Part shown: positions 20,855 through 31,088 of the stretch, one piece after another
Layout: each line of letters opens with the position of its first letter
How positions within the stretch are numbered: position 1 is the first letter of the stretch
DNA from: Rubinisphaera italica
Lineage (GTDB): Bacteria > Planctomycetota > Planctomycetia > Planctomycetales > Planctomycetaceae
DNA: 64,000 bases
Direction of reading: 5' to 3'
Assembly: GCF_007859715.1 (NCBI RefSeq)
Contig: NZ_SJPG01000001.1
Coordinates: 2,630,728-2,694,727, forward strand
Notes under the pieces: model-generated
What the model was told of the DNA's origin: nothing
The model's input: the letters and a program-made list of their open reading frames with translations, nothing else
The model's database searches: none
Program-made: the position numbers and the translations under genes

Positions 20855-21400
20855 TCAATGAGCGTGATCATGGTCATGATCGTCGTGGTCGTGAGTGACT
20901 GTTCCGCGGAATGATTTTCCGTTGATCATCAGCACGAGTGTCGGTGCTGCTCCTTCTTCATCCAGATGAGTTGCAAGCTCTGCATCGCTGGAAACAAATT
21001 TTGAGGATTTGCCTTCAGGATCATTCGCATCGGGAGTTGCAGCCAGCTTGAACTGTTCGGGAGTTCCATCGTGTTTAACATTGATGGTGACTTCGGTTGC
21101 TTCAATCGGCTCGGCTTCGGTTGCTGAGGCATTCAGAACATAAATCGTAACGGTTCCAGCGGCATCATCGTGGACCAGTTCGGCATGATATTCTTCATTC
21201 CCCAGTTCGATCAGACTCCCATGATGGGGACCTTCGCTCGGGTGAGCATGATCGCCATGATCGTGGTCGTCATGGTCGTCATGTCCTGATTCTGATTCTG
21301 TTGTATTCGTACCTTCAGTTCCAGGCTGGGGAGTGCAACCCAGAAATCCGAAACTGAGGACAGTGGCAGCGATCATCATTTTTGTCGTGTGAAATTTCAT
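20855..21400 (-). CDS. Histidine-rich lipoprotein, metal-efflux associated
   Basis: A 181-residue protein with a lipoprotein-type signal (cleavage before Cys22, FLGC). Two His/Asp-rich stretches, one just after the signal and one at the extreme C-terminus, alternate His and Asp in HDDHDHGDH style and should bind divalent metal. The middle is a small beta-type domain of about 95 residues. The start has AGGAGA a few bases upstream. It follows the RND transporter gene by 211 bases on the same strand and precedes a strong terminator. A periplasmic metal-buffering or delivery role for the efflux pump is likely from context; no catalytic motif is seen. Confidence 0.8.
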   Translation of the reverse strand: MKFHTTKMMIAATVLSFGFLGCTPQPGTEGTNTTESESGHDDHDDHDHGDHAHPSEGPHHGSLIELGNEEYHAELVHDDAAGTVTIYVLNASATEAEPIEATEVTINVKHDGTPEQFKLAATPDANDPEGKSSKFVSSDAELATHLDEEGAAPTLVLMINGKSFRGTVTHDHDDHDHDHAH

Positions 21401-21611
21401 TCTTATCTCCTGAAGATGTTTTTACTCAAAATTGAGTTTAGTTTTTAACGGGTCTAGAGTATTTTCAAAAATGAACTGCAGCGTACGGCAGGAGCAAACT
21501 CAGTGTTTTACTATCATTTGATGACCATGCGACTGCAGAAACCATTTGAAAATGGTCTAAAAGTGGTGTCTGATTAAAAATACTGATTTGGGCAATTAAA
21601 AATTTTAGATG

Positions 21612-24600
21612 CTACTTGGAATTCCTTTCGTTTTGAGTCGTAAAATTACGGACCATTTCTTCTTCGGATTCTTCAATTAATTCGATCTGGGAATGGGAAG
21701 CTCCTACGACGCGTTGAGCTTCTTTCAGTCCAAATATCCAGAACAACGCGGGGTGGACGAAGAAGTCGAGGAGTGTTGAACTGATCAATCCTCCCAGGAT
21801 GACAGTTGCGACGGGATACAAAATTTCCTTACCTGGTTCACCAGCAGCCAGGACAAGTGGGACAAGTCCGATGCCCGATGTGAGGGCAGTCATCAGCACG
21901 GGGGCGAGTCGTTCGAGACCAGCTCGAACAATCATCTCCTTCGACCAGCTTTCTCCCTCGTACTTCACCAAATGCAGATAGTGATTGAGTAGCAGGATTC
22001 CGTTTCGCGAGGCAATTCCACCCAGCGAAATAAATCCGACCATCGCGGCAACCGTGAGTGTTTGCCCTGTGAGAACCAGAGCCGCGACCGAGCCAATAAA
22101 GGCCATCGGCAAAGCAGCCATCACTTGCAGGGAAAGATTAACCGAGCGGAACATGGAGTAAAGAACCAGAAAGACTCCGACTAGTGAAACCGCAAATAGA
22201 GCCGCGATAACTCGTGAAGCAGATTGCTGACTTTCAAACTGACCACTGTACTCCACGAAGTATCCCGTCGGCAGAGATTTGATGACCGGCAGAACTCGTT
22301 GTTGAATATCCTGCACGACATCGACAACACCTCGTTCGGAGACATTACATTGCAATACAATCCGACGGCGGACATTCTCCCGATTGATTGTATTTGGTCC
22401 ACCAGATTCATAAATCTTAGCAACTGCCTCCAGAGGCAGTTTTCCGCCATCTTTCATTTCGATTGTTAAACGACGAAGTGAGTGAAGGTCTTCTCGATAG
22501 TTTTCGCTAAGACGAATCAGCAAATCGAACGTTCGTTGACCGATTAGAACTTCAGAGACAACCTGGCCGTTCATAGCCGTTTCAATGAACTCGTTGACTT
22601 CTACTGGAGTTAATCCGTAAACCAGCAGTTTGTCTCGATCGAGTTCAATGCGGAGTTGCGGGATGATGACCTGCGGTTCGACCAACAAGTCTTTCACTCC
22701 CGGGACGGACTCCATCGCCGCCTGCATTTCCTGGGCTTTGCGTCGGAGAACATCGAGATCATCTCCATATATCTTAATGCCGATTTGAGCTTTCACACCG
22801 GAAAGCATATGCGAAATTAAGTGGGCAAGTGGTTGCTCAACCGCAGTGACAATTCCGGGAATATCCGCCATCGCTTCGCGAATTTCTTCGAGTTGCTGTT
22901 CGCGGGTTCGAGGTGATTCGGGATCGAGTTCAATGATGAACTCGCTCATGTTGACCCCTTCGGCATGTTCATCAAGTTCTGCGCGGCCTGTTCTGCGAAT
23001 GAAAGAAGTGATGTCTTCCATTTCTTTTAAGCGATCTTCAACGCGAACGCAGATATCGTTGGAGGTTTCCAATGAAGTACCGGGAGGCAGCACGACATTC
23101 AACTGCATTGTGCCTTCATTAAATGGAGGCAGAAAATCGCGTTCCAGATTAACAAGAAACAATCCCGCCATCGCCACGAGCAGCAGAGTGACTATCAGGT
23201 TCAAACCAGGGAGTCGCAGACTGAAGCGGATGATTTTGTCACCAAACCATTTCAATACTCTCAGGAATATCCCATCTTTTTCCTCAGCCTTCTGTTTCTG
23301 ACCAGCCAGCAACCAGTAAGAGAGTATCGGGGTGACTGTTAATGAAACGAGAAGAGATGAGAGAATTGATACGATGTAGGCAATTCCCAGCGGTGCGAAA
23401 AGTCGTCCTTCCATACCGCTGAGTGCGAAGAGAGGAATGAAAACGAGGATGACAATAATTGTGCCGTAGACAATCGAATTACGGATTTCGATACTTGCCT
23501 GGAACACGACAAGTAAGGGGTGCTTGGGGGACTCGCGGCTTCGATTTTCCCGAAGTCGCCGGAAGATATTTTCGACATCAACAATGGCATCGTCGACCAA
23601 CTCTCCAATCGCCACGGCTAACCCGCCCAGAGTCATCGTATTGATCGACAGACCGAAGATGGAGAACACAATAGCGGTCATCAGAATCGATAAGGGAATC
23701 GCGGTCAAAGTGATGAACGTCGTACGAAAGTTCATCAGAAACAAAAACAGAATGATGACAACCAGGATGCCCCCGTCTCGCAAAGCCTCGACGACATTCT
23801 CAATCGCGCGATCAATAAACGACTTCTGCATATAAAGTGCTTCAATTCGCAGGTCATCGGGTAGCGATGGGCGTAAATCTTCGATTGCACTCAACACATC
23901 TTCAGTCACACGTCGTGTGTCTGCGCCTGGTTGTTTATTGACAGTCAGTACAACAGCTGGGCCACCGGTGTATTCCCCTTCACCTTCACCTTCACGCATA
24001 AATGCTGCGCTATCGCCTCGTTTTACCTGAGGGCCTTCAACAACATTAGCGATTTGCGCCAGCGCAATCGGGCGACCTTCCCGCATCGTCACAACGACTT
24101 TTTGCAGATCATCAATCGACTGCACGCGGCCGAGTGCCCGGACGAGAAGTTCATTGGGGCCTTGTTCATCGAGGTAACCCCCTGTTGCGTTTTCATTGCT
24201 GTTCTGGACGGCCGATTTAACATCGTGCAGGGTAACGCCGTAACGCAGCATGGCATCGGGATCGACCAGGACCTGAAACTGCTTGCGTCCTCCTCCCATC
24301 GTGAAAACCTGAGAGACACCGGGGATGGTCAACAGCCGTTGACGAATGACCCAGTCGCCAATGGTCCGCATTTCCATCGGCTCAGTTTCCTCATTGTCAC
24401 TCCAGACACCGAGCATCATAACCTGGCCCATAATTGAAGAAACCGGTGCCAGTTGGGGTGTAATGCCAGCTGGAAGTCGATCCGTAATAAGCTGCAGCCG
24501 CTCGTTGACAATTTGACGGTCGTTATAAATGTCCGTTCCCCAATCGAATTCGACATAAACGACCGAGATTCCAACTCCTGAGGAACTTCGAACAGTTTGG

Positions 24601-24836
24601 ACGCCGTTCGCTCCGTTGACTGCCGTTTCGATGGGAAACGTAATCAGCGCCTCGACCTCTTCGGGAGCAAGTCCCGGGGCTTCTGTCATAATAACGACAC
24701 GCGGGCGATTCAAATCCGGAAATAAATCGATCGGTGCATGCAACGCCTGCCAGGTGCCATAGCCCGTTAAAAAGATAGCAATGGCAATCACCAGCATGCG
24801 TTGCTGCAAGGCGAAGCGGATAATGGAGTTTAACAT
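21612..24836 (-). CDS. CusA/CzcA family heavy-metal efflux RND transporter
   Basis: A 1074-residue inner-membrane RND pump, the usual family length. It has the N-terminal TM1, two large periplasmic loops and the TM2-6 and TM8-12 groups. The TM4 segment GELVDDAIVDVENIFRRL carries the acidic proton-relay residues expected of metal-exporting (HME) members. It would expel Cu/Ag or Zn/Co/Cd cations; metal choice cannot be settled without an alignment of the methionine or carboxylate sites. The start is ATG 24836 with AGAGGT six bases upstream, preferred over an upstream TTG. The adaptor gene lies 59 bases upstream. No TolC/CusC-type outer-membrane factor is encoded in the window. Confidence 0.93.
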   Translation of the reverse strand: MLNSIIRFALQQRMLVIAIAIFLTGYGTWQALHAPIDLFPDLNRPRVVIMTEAPGLAPEEVEALITFPIETAVNGANGVQTVRSSSGVGISVVYVEFDWGTDIYNDRQIVNERLQLITDRLPAGITPQLAPVSSIMGQVMMLGVWSDNEETEPMEMRTIGDWVIRQRLLTIPGVSQVFTMGGGRKQFQVLVDPDAMLRYGVTLHDVKSAVQNSNENATGGYLDEQGPNELLVRALGRVQSIDDLQKVVVTMREGRPIALAQIANVVEGPQVKRGDSAAFMREGEGEGEYTGGPAVVLTVNKQPGADTRRVTEDVLSAIEDLRPSLPDDLRIEALYMQKSFIDRAIENVVEALRDGGILVVIILFLFLMNFRTTFITLTAIPLSILMTAIVFSIFGLSINTMTLGGLAVAIGELVDDAIVDVENIFRRLRENRSRESPKHPLLVVFQASIEIRNSIVYGTIIVILVFIPLFALSGMEGRLFAPLGIAYIVSILSSLLVSLTVTPILSYWLLAGQKQKAEEKDGIFLRVLKWFGDKIIRFSLRLPGLNLIVTLLLVAMAGLFLVNLERDFLPPFNEGTMQLNVVLPPGTSLETSNDICVRVEDRLKEMEDITSFIRRTGRAELDEHAEGVNMSEFIIELDPESPRTREQQLEEIREAMADIPGIVTAVEQPLAHLISHMLSGVKAQIGIKIYGDDLDVLRRKAQEMQAAMESVPGVKDLLVEPQVIIPQLRIELDRDKLLVYGLTPVEVNEFIETAMNGQVVSEVLIGQRTFDLLIRLSENYREDLHSLRRLTIEMKDGGKLPLEAVAKIYESGGPNTINRENVRRRIVLQCNVSERGVVDVVQDIQQRVLPVIKSLPTGYFVEYSGQFESQQSASRVIAALFAVSLVGVFLVLYSMFRSVNLSLQVMAALPMAFIGSVAALVLTGQTLTVAAMVGFISLGGIASRNGILLLNHYLHLVKYEGESWSKEMIVRAGLERLAPVLMTALTSGIGLVPLVLAAGEPGKEILYPVATVILGGLISSTLLDFFVHPALFWIFGLKEAQRVVGASHSQIELIEESEEEMVRNFTTQNERNSK

Positions 24837-24895
24837 CAAATGACCTCTAAAAGCTGTGGTTTCAAAGTGGACTCAAGCAGAAGCAGTATCGGGCA

Positions 24896-26380
24896 TCAAT
24901 GATTATGCCCGGCATGAGGATCAACTCCTCCCCCTGCCTTATTCTTGAGAGCCATTTGCATTTGATGAGCTCCACGCATCGCCACGACATCTCCCGGAAA
25001 GATCGATCCATCGTTGGCGATAACCACGGAATACTGGTCGCGATATTTTACGTGCACGGGAATGCGATCGAAGTGATTCCCGTTCTGTTGAAAGAGAAAT
25101 GATTCTGCTCCCTCACGAGCAATCGCATCGACGGGCAAAACAATCTGATCCGGGAGTTCTTCGGTCGGTACTCTCAGTTGCAGGCGTTGTCCCGGCAAAT
25201 ATTTCCATTCGATATAACGATTGCCATCGGCTCTCTGGTCTTTGGTAATTTCATTAGGCAGGCGGACATAGAATGGTAGAGTTCGTGAATTCATATCGAC
25301 CTGATTAGCCAGATAAGCGATTTCCAGTCCCTCAACAATTTGAGATTTCGAACCCGGCTGATCAAAAATTGCATCGACTTTCCACGATTGTTCTGAAGCT
25401 CGTCGCAACTGATTGATGTCCTGCTCAAAGGACAAACCTTCAATATACAACTCCTCATAATCGACTAGGATGCTCAATGTTTCTCCAGCATTAACCGATT
25501 GTCCCTTATGAACATTCAGGTCTTTCAAGATCAATGGAGCGGAATGGATTGTGTTTACGTAGGAGAGCGAAACCGACTGAAAAACACTTTTCGTCAATTT
25601 GAATTCATCTTGTGGATGATGATCGTGAGAGGGGGCGAAGATCTGTAATTCACTTAATAATCTTCTATCCTGAGCGATTTGTTCTACCTGCTCATCAGAG
25701 AGTCCATGCAGGCGTAAGGCTTCGCGTTGTGCCTGTGCCAGAGCAGATAATTTATCCCTGGCATATTGACGTTCCAGCAAGACTTTCCCGGCGACTGCTC
25801 CACTGCTGGTGATTTCGGTGAGTCGTTTGATTTCCCTCTCTTCAACATCTAATTCCCCAAGCGACTTCAGAAAATCGGTTTGAGCCTGAACGAGATCTTC
25901 ATGAGTCAGACGGATTTGAAACAATAAACTGCCCGGCTCAATTGCTTCTCCCTGCACGGCATGCACATGCGTAACGACCCCCGTCATAGGAGTCGCGACC
26001 TGCACTCGCGTACGGCCAGGACGTTCAATGACCAAAGCCGGCACAGTAATGTACTTGCGGAAAGTTTGGAGTTTGACAGGGCGGATCGTTTCAGCGGACA
26101 AACCTATATTTCGAATGGCTTGTTCAGAAAGTTCCAGTGAAGACGATTCATCATGCCCGGCATGAGCCGAATGATCGTGACCGGCGTGGTCATCTGCTGC
26201 TGTACCATGATCATGTCCCATTTCGGGACTTGACGAACGAAAACCGGCAACCGAATTTTGCACGAAACCCTGCAATGTGGGGAGCCAGATGGAACTCGTC
26301 AACCAACCCACTCCAATCAGGAGCATGATTGCCACTGGCCAGATCCAGGTGATGGGAAATCGAGATATGCGCTGTTGCAT
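24896..26380 (-). CDS. Periplasmic adaptor of the metal efflux RND pump
   Basis: A 494-residue membrane-fusion protein of the CusB/CzcB type. ATG 26380 is followed by one membrane anchor (about residues 10-30), then a His/Asp-rich stretch (about 55-85, with HAGHDHSAHAGHDE) that could capture metal. Next come the barrel-sandwich (VQVATPMTGVVTHVHAVQGEAIEPG), a helical hairpin near residues 175-245, and beta-barrel/membrane-proximal domains. The C-terminus ends in another His cluster (HAGHNH). The frame continues upstream to TTG 26482, but that extension is basic and lacks a ribosome site. It is the first gene of the pump pair and probably translated just before the RND subunit. Confidence 0.9.
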   Translation of the reverse strand: MQQRISRFPITWIWPVAIMLLIGVGWLTSSIWLPTLQGFVQNSVAGFRSSSPEMGHDHGTAADDHAGHDHSAHAGHDESSSLELSEQAIRNIGLSAETIRPVKLQTFRKYITVPALVIERPGRTRVQVATPMTGVVTHVHAVQGEAIEPGSLLFQIRLTHEDLVQAQTDFLKSLGELDVEEREIKRLTEITSSGAVAGKVLLERQYARDKLSALAQAQREALRLHGLSDEQVEQIAQDRRLLSELQIFAPSHDHHPQDEFKLTKSVFQSVSLSYVNTIHSAPLILKDLNVHKGQSVNAGETLSILVDYEELYIEGLSFEQDINQLRRASEQSWKVDAIFDQPGSKSQIVEGLEIAYLANQVDMNSRTLPFYVRLPNEITKDQRADGNRYIEWKYLPGQRLQLRVPTEELPDQIVLPVDAIAREGAESFLFQQNGNHFDRIPVHVKYRDQYSVVIANDGSIFPGDVVAMRGAHQMQMALKNKAGGGVDPHAGHNH

Positions 26381-26544
26381 CGTAATTGATCCAATATGAA
26401 GTCCAGACTGAATTCGGGCAATGAAAGCAGACATGGATAATAAATGAGCCGATAACCCTGCTAAGCGTAAATGACGGCGCAAAGTGCCATCGATTCATTC
26501 AGGATGTTCAAGGAAACTCGAAAGCAAAGAGTTTTCCGCAGTTA

Positions 26545-26997
26545 TTAAAGCGACCAGACCTGCAAATGAGCGCGCAGTCGCGGTGCATCGGACTGGATCA
26601 GGCTGTTATGAGGGGCTATTGCCAGTGAGGGCCAGACGATTACGGCATTAACAGGCTTCAAATTCAAGATCGCTGTTAATGTCAACGCAATCGTAGACAC
26701 AAGCTCATTCGTTCGGACGACAGAAACATAGGTACATTCATGCTCGTTACAGGGAATTGAATCCTCATGCGAATGAGCAGGAGATTCAGAATTGCTGCCC
26801 CGGCTGGCTGCCTCAGTATGACTGCCACATTTTTCGCCTTTATGATGACAATGCTGATGGACTGCATCCCGCTCATTTACAATCTGGGTACTTTTGTGAA
26901 CGTGATGGCAGGCATGGGCATGGTGCGCACAGCAACCAAGCAATGCGTGTAGCAGCATTGAACAGGTCGTTGATAAAATCAAAAGGTTGCGAAACAT
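26545..26997 (-). CDS. Small exported Cys/His-rich protein
   Basis: A 150-residue protein with an N-terminal signal or anchor (about residues 5-22) followed by a dense Cys/His region: CCAHHAHACHHVH, then HQHCHHKGEKC and, later, CNEHEC. This composition suggests metal binding outside the cytoplasm. The second half is a moderately hydrophobic segment (about 95-125) and a short tail. No family is recognised. It lies upstream of the adaptor and RND genes on the same strand, with 164 bases between, so it probably serves the same metal-resistance module. It might be a metal sensor or sink, comparable in idea, not in sequence, to other small periplasmic metal-binding proteins next to efflux pumps. 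Confidence 0.7.
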   Translation of the reverse strand: MFRNLLILSTTCSMLLHALLGCCAHHAHACHHVHKSTQIVNERDAVHQHCHHKGEKCGSHTEAASRGSNSESPAHSHEDSIPCNEHECTYVSVVRTNELVSTIALTLTAILNLKPVNAVIVWPSLAIAPHNSLIQSDAPRLRAHLQVWSL

Positions 26998-27287
26998 GCT
27001 TTAAATTTAAGAGAAGTAAATGGTGAAATATTCAGTTCACTCCATTATATAGTTCGCCTGCCTGTATTAGTCCATACCGAAAAAAGAAAATGATTTAGGA
27101 TTGGTGTGACATTCGTATTAGTGAAACAAGAATTCGTGGAATAAGTGAGTCCAGCATCACTTCCAGTTCGTCATGCTCATCGCATTCATGCTTTGATCTG
27201 ATAAGCCTTGCTGAAACTGCAGGAAACTGCAGAATACATGCAATAAGTTGCAGATCGCGGTTGTATTAAATTGTTGGAGGGTTGAAT

Positions 27288-27953
27288 ATGCAAAAACTTG
27301 TCGAAGGAATCCATCATTTTCAAAGAAACTATTTCAGCCAGGAGCAGAAGCTCTTTGAAACACTGGTCGAGGGGCAATATCCTCAGGCATTATTCATTAC
27401 ATGTTCAGATTCGCGGATTGATCCCAGTCGATTGACGCAAACAAAACCTGGGGAGTTGTTTATTCTGAGAACTGCAGGAAATATTGTTCCGCCCTATGGG
27501 GCTGTTCATGGTGGTGAAGCGGCCACTATTGAGTATGCTGTCAGTGCACTGGAAGTGAAAGATATTATTGTTTGTGGGCACTCGCATTGTGGTGCGGTTG
27601 CGGGATTGCTGAATCCAAAATTGATCGAAAAAATGCCTGCCGTTAAGTCTTATCTGCAACTTGCAGAATCGACGCGACGCATAGTTGAGGAAAACTATGC
27701 GTACTTAACAGACCCTCAACAAAGATTGATGCTAACAGTTGAAGAAAATGTGCTGGTTCAACTGGAAAGTTTACGTACGCACCCTTCCGTTGCAGCTGCG
27801 ATTGGTCGCGGGAAATTGAATCTGCACGCATGGGTCTACGAGTTTGAAACGGGCGAGGTGTTCTCTTTCGATCCCGATAAAGGGCAATATTTGCCGATTC
27901 AGCATAGAGCCGATTTCGCAGTAGAAACTGCGCACATGTTACCTCCAATATAA
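27288..27953 (+). CDS. Beta-class carbonic anhydrase
   Basis: A 221-residue beta-carbonic anhydrase, catalysing CO2 plus water to bicarbonate plus a proton. The zinc ligands are Cys39 in CSDSR (with the Asp41/Arg43 dyad), His98 and Cys101 in CGHSHCG. Residues 56-74 hold the [12 protein letters not shown] and GAVHGG segments typical of the family. ATG 27288 is chosen because GGAGG ends seven bases before it. It is probably cytoplasmic, with no signal peptide. Length is ordinary. The NtrC-type gene follows in the same direction after 103 bases but has its own promoter candidate. Confidence 0.95.
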   Translation: MQKLVEGIHHFQRNYFSQEQKLFETLVEGQYPQALFITCSDSRIDPSRLTQTKPGELFILRTAGNIVPPYGAVHGGEAATIEYAVSALEVKDIIVCGHSHCGAVAGLLNPKLIEKMPAVKSYLQLAESTRRIVEENYAYLTDPQQRLMLTVEENVLVQLESLRTHPSVAAAIGRGKLNLHAWVYEFETGEVFSFDPDKGQYLPIQHRADFAVETAHMLPPI

Positions 27954-28001
27954 CGTTAAGTCCGACCAGGTCATTTTCTTGAGGATGTCCATCAACAACT
28001 T

Positions 28002-28018
28002 GTGGAACAGATATTGCT
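28002..28018 (+). promoter_or_regulatory. Sigma-54-like promoter before the NtrC-type gene
   Basis: GTGGAACAGATATTGCT has GG and GC at exactly the -24/-12 spacing of sigma-54 promoters (consensus YTGGCACGNNNNTTGCW). Transcription would begin near 28029-28031, leaving a short leader before the ATG at 28057. The gene encodes a sigma-54 activator, so autoregulation is possible. The match is by eye. Confidence 0.55.
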
Positions 28019-28056
28019 ACGGTGAGTTCCCAGAACCATTTAGGAGTTGATGTCTT

Positions 28057-29481
28057 ATGGTTGAAGCAGTTCTCAATAACCCGCCGTGTTCATTCCCCAT
28101 TATGCGAAAACCTTCTGTTTCCATGGATGACGAATTCCACATTCTGATTGTCGATGATGAACCCAATATTCGTTCTGGTTTACAGAAAGGTTTGGCCAAT
28201 GATGCCAACTTCATCGCAACAGCTGGCAATGTCAGTGAAGCACTCGAAAAGTTTGACTCCGGGCACTATCAAATCGTGATTGCTGATGTTCGATTGCCGG
28301 GTGATCAAAATGGATTGGACCTGGTTTCCCTTGTACAGGAACGCAATCCAGATTCGACAGTGATCGTCATTACCGCACACGGCACCGTCGAAACCGCTGT
28401 CGATGCGATGCGACGTGGGGCTTTCGATTTTATTACCAAGCCCGTCGATTTGAATCTGATTCGACAGCAGGTCAGAAAAGCGAAAACACACCATCGACTT
28501 CGCTCAGAAAATAAAGTTCTGAAAGATCGACTGGCCGATGCAGGTGCGGTTTCAGGAATCATCGGCAATTGTGCGGCTATGCAGGATGTGTTTGAGCAAA
28601 TTCGCCAGGTCGCCAGTACCGATGCAACCGTTTTCATTCAGGGAGAAAGCGGAACTGGTAAAGAATTGATTGCTCGTGCCTTGCATGATTTGAGCAGTCG
28701 CAGCAGTGGACCGTTTGTAGCCGTCAACCTGGGAGCACTTCCTGAAACTTTGCTCGAAAGTGAATTGTTCGGGCATGAAAAGGGCTCATTTACAGGCGCC
28801 TCCCGTCAGAAACCAGGCTGCTTCGAGCAGTCTCGACGAGGAACATTGTTTCTGGATGAAGTGACTGAAATCCCTGCCAAAAGTCAGGTCGACCTGTTAC
28901 GTGTTCTAGAGACGAACCGCTACACACGCGTGGGTGGAGAAGAATTGTTGACTTCCGATTCTCGTATCGTTTCAGCAACCAATAAAGATATCGAACAATT
29001 GATTGAAGATGGCTCCTTTCGGGACGATTTGTATTATCGATTGAACATCATTCCGATTCGAGTTCCAGCACTACGCGAGCGGCGTGAAGATATTCCGCTA
29101 CTGGCGGACCATTTTCTTAATCATTTTTGCCAAAGACATAATCGATCAATCAAACAACTGTCCTCGAAAGCGATGCACGTGTTGACCGCCGCCAATTGGC
29201 CAGGCAATGTACGGCAACTTCGCAATGTCATGGAACGCCTTGTTGTGACAATCCGCGAAGAGACGATTGAAGATGAGAATCTGCCAGCCGAGTTGAGCCA
29301 GACCGATGGAACGACAACTGCCACTGTTCGTACGTTGGCTGAAGTCACCGAATATGCAGAGAAGGATGCCATCCAGGCTGCATTAGCCGCATCTGATTTC
29401 CACCGCGAACAAACCGCTAAAGCACTCGGTGTCAGCGTTAGAACTCTGCACTATAAAATGAGCCGTTACGGATTACATTAA
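28057..29481 (+). CDS. Sigma-54-dependent response regulator (NtrC type)
   Basis: A 474-residue regulator with three domains. Receiver (about 27-145) with phosphoacceptor Asp77 in IADVRLP and the conserved Lys of ITKPVDL. AAA+ domain (about 165-400) with Walker A GESGTGKE (196-203), sigma-54 contact loop GSFTGA (243-248, Ser instead of the usual Ala), and Walker B LFLDEVTE. C-terminal Fis-type helix-turn-helix (about 435-472, AKALGVSVRTLHYKM). It would activate sigma-54 polymerase after phosphorylation by a kinase not found next to it. The AGGAG about 10 bases before ATG 28057 supports this start, although ATG codons at residues 16 and 23 are possible. Confidence 0.93.
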   Translation: MVEAVLNNPPCSFPIMRKPSVSMDDEFHILIVDDEPNIRSGLQKGLANDANFIATAGNVSEALEKFDSGHYQIVIADVRLPGDQNGLDLVSLVQERNPDSTVIVITAHGTVETAVDAMRRGAFDFITKPVDLNLIRQQVRKAKTHHRLRSENKVLKDRLADAGAVSGIIGNCAAMQDVFEQIRQVASTDATVFIQGESGTGKELIARALHDLSSRSSGPFVAVNLGALPETLLESELFGHEKGSFTGASRQKPGCFEQSRRGTLFLDEVTEIPAKSQVDLLRVLETNRYTRVGGEELLTSDSRIVSATNKDIEQLIEDGSFRDDLYYRLNIIPIRVPALRERREDIPLLADHFLNHFCQRHNRSIKQLSSKAMHVLTAANWPGNVRQLRNVMERLVVTIREETIEDENLPAELSQTDGTTTATVRTLAEVTEYAEKDAIQAALAASDFHREQTAKALGVSVRTLHYKMSRYGLH

Positions 29482-29546
29482 TAATGTGCGAGACTAATTA
29501 ATTACATGTATATGCATGGAAAGACTGGGCGGTAGGCTCAATCTGG

Positions 29547-31022
29547 TTACTCAGGAATGTAATTGAGTGTGTAGTAGGCTTCTTTGTGCAAAAGTGGCAG
29601 ATGATTTTTTGACCGAACGCCATCCAGATGGAGTTCGTGAACATGGCCACGTTGGAGTTTATCGACTTTGAGAGTGACGCTTTTTCCATCAGCTGAAACC
29701 GTCGCAGAAGTGATTTTTGGCTCTGTATGATCCACCTCCGGGCTTCCGTAGGATGCCTGATAGATAAAGGTGTATGTGGTCATGCTGTAAGATTCCAGGT
29801 TCCCTGCGGATTCGGGATCGACCGGTTCTGTGAATGTGAGTTTAAATCCATCAGGCAGAGCATGCATCTCATGAACTTCGAAGGGAATTTTTCCAGACCA
29901 GTTCAGTCGTTCGATCGCGAACGGCTTTGTGCCGCGGGAGCCCCAGCCGCGATTTGTTCCGCCAACAAACATCGCCCCCTGCTCTGTCATTTCCAGAGGC
30001 AAAGTTCCCGAGCCAAATCCTTCTCGGAATGGGAAACATGCTCCCTGAAAATGGCCTTTGACTTTCTCCAGGTAGCAACGCATCACAGTGCTGTTGGTTT
30101 GATCGCCGACAAACATCTGTTTTGCAAATGGACCGAATTTTCCATTGGAGGTATCGCAAGTCACACCACTGGCTGATTGGCCCATTTTCTTGTAAGGAAA
30201 CAAAATGCAGGGAGGCTCATACTCAGGGATTTTGTCCGCCTCAACAACAATTCGACTACCCGATTCCGGCTCCTGCGGCTTCGGTCCAATTGCTCCGTTG
30301 GTCATGTCGTACCAGGTGTTCCCGCCGGGATGTCCCATGAATTTGCCGGGGATCAGATTTTTTAACGAACAGGTCCCATTCCAGGGGCCTTGATTATCGG
30401 TATAGAACATATTTCCGTCGGCATCAGCTGCGATGCCTCCTGGGGAACGAATTCCACTACAAGTCGGAATCAATTCGCCCTCAGGAGTAATCCGCACGCA
30501 CCAGCCACGATAGGGAACCTGACTGCTGAAGGATCCCGTCAAACAGAGAACCACCCACAGGTTTCCATCCTTATCAAACTTTGAACCGAATGCATATTCG
30601 TGGTAGTCTCCATTGATTTCCCAGCCATCATTCACTGTTTGAAACAAATCACCCCGGCCATCATTGTCGAGGTCTTGAATTCGAGTTAATTCCCCACGCT
30701 GTGTGGCGTACAAACTACCATCTTTCTCTGCGAGGCCTAAGACTTCGTGTAATCCGTGAGCAAAGCGTTTGAATTGACTGGCTTTGACCTCGTTTGCAAA
30801 TGGCTGGTCAATCATCCAGATTTCGCCGCGTCTTGAAGAGACGGCTAACTTACCATTCGGCATCAGCTGAAATGCTCCAGCTTCGAGAACGACACCCTCA
30901 GGAACTTCAAAAGTAGTCAGCGGATAATAGTCTTCTTCAGTAGGTAATTTATTTTCATCAGCTATCAAGCTGCTGGAGAGCACAGAAAGAATCAGGAGTG
31001 AGAAGATGAATTTGGAAATCAT
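29547..31022 (-). CDS. Exported propeller protein (membrane-bound dehydrogenase-like)
   Basis: A 491-residue protein with a signal peptide ending LIADE. Most of it is a six-bladed-type propeller of the PVC membrane-bound dehydrogenase/glucose-sorbosone dehydrogenase group: [40 protein letters not shown] and [11 protein letters not shown] are typical blades. The C-terminal 90 residues form a separate beta domain. No heme site and no transmembrane segment are seen, unlike the fusions at 16889 and 31089. Enzymatic activity is unproven; a role in oxidising or binding a sugar in the periplasm fits the context. It is followed on the same strand, in reading order, by nothing nearby, and lies 66 bases after the giant DUF1080 gene. 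Confidence 0.82.
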   Translation of the reverse strand: MISKFIFSLLILSVLSSSLIADENKLPTEEDYYPLTTFEVPEGVVLEAGAFQLMPNGKLAVSSRRGEIWMIDQPFANEVKASQFKRFAHGLHEVLGLAEKDGSLYATQRGELTRIQDLDNDGRGDLFQTVNDGWEINGDYHEYAFGSKFDKDGNLWVVLCLTGSFSSQVPYRGWCVRITPEGELIPTCSGIRSPGGIAADADGNMFYTDNQGPWNGTCSLKNLIPGKFMGHPGGNTWYDMTNGAIGPKPQEPESGSRIVVEADKIPEYEPPCILFPYKKMGQSASGVTCDTSNGKFGPFAKQMFVGDQTNSTVMRCYLEKVKGHFQGACFPFREGFGSGTLPLEMTEQGAMFVGGTNRGWGSRGTKPFAIERLNWSGKIPFEVHEMHALPDGFKLTFTEPVDPESAGNLESYSMTTYTFIYQASYGSPEVDHTEPKITSATVSADGKSVTLKVDKLQRGHVHELHLDGVRSKNHLPLLHKEAYYTLNYIPE

Positions 31023-31088
31023 ATTTTAACTCATATCAATAGAGAATAACGTACTTATTAACCGGAGTGGAAAACGAAGTTCTCAGCT

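Noticed and set aside
28057..29481. A functional pair between the regulator at 28057 and the hybrid kinase at 37448
   Set aside because: They are 8 kb apart, and a second regulator stands beside the kinase; I leave the first without a partner.
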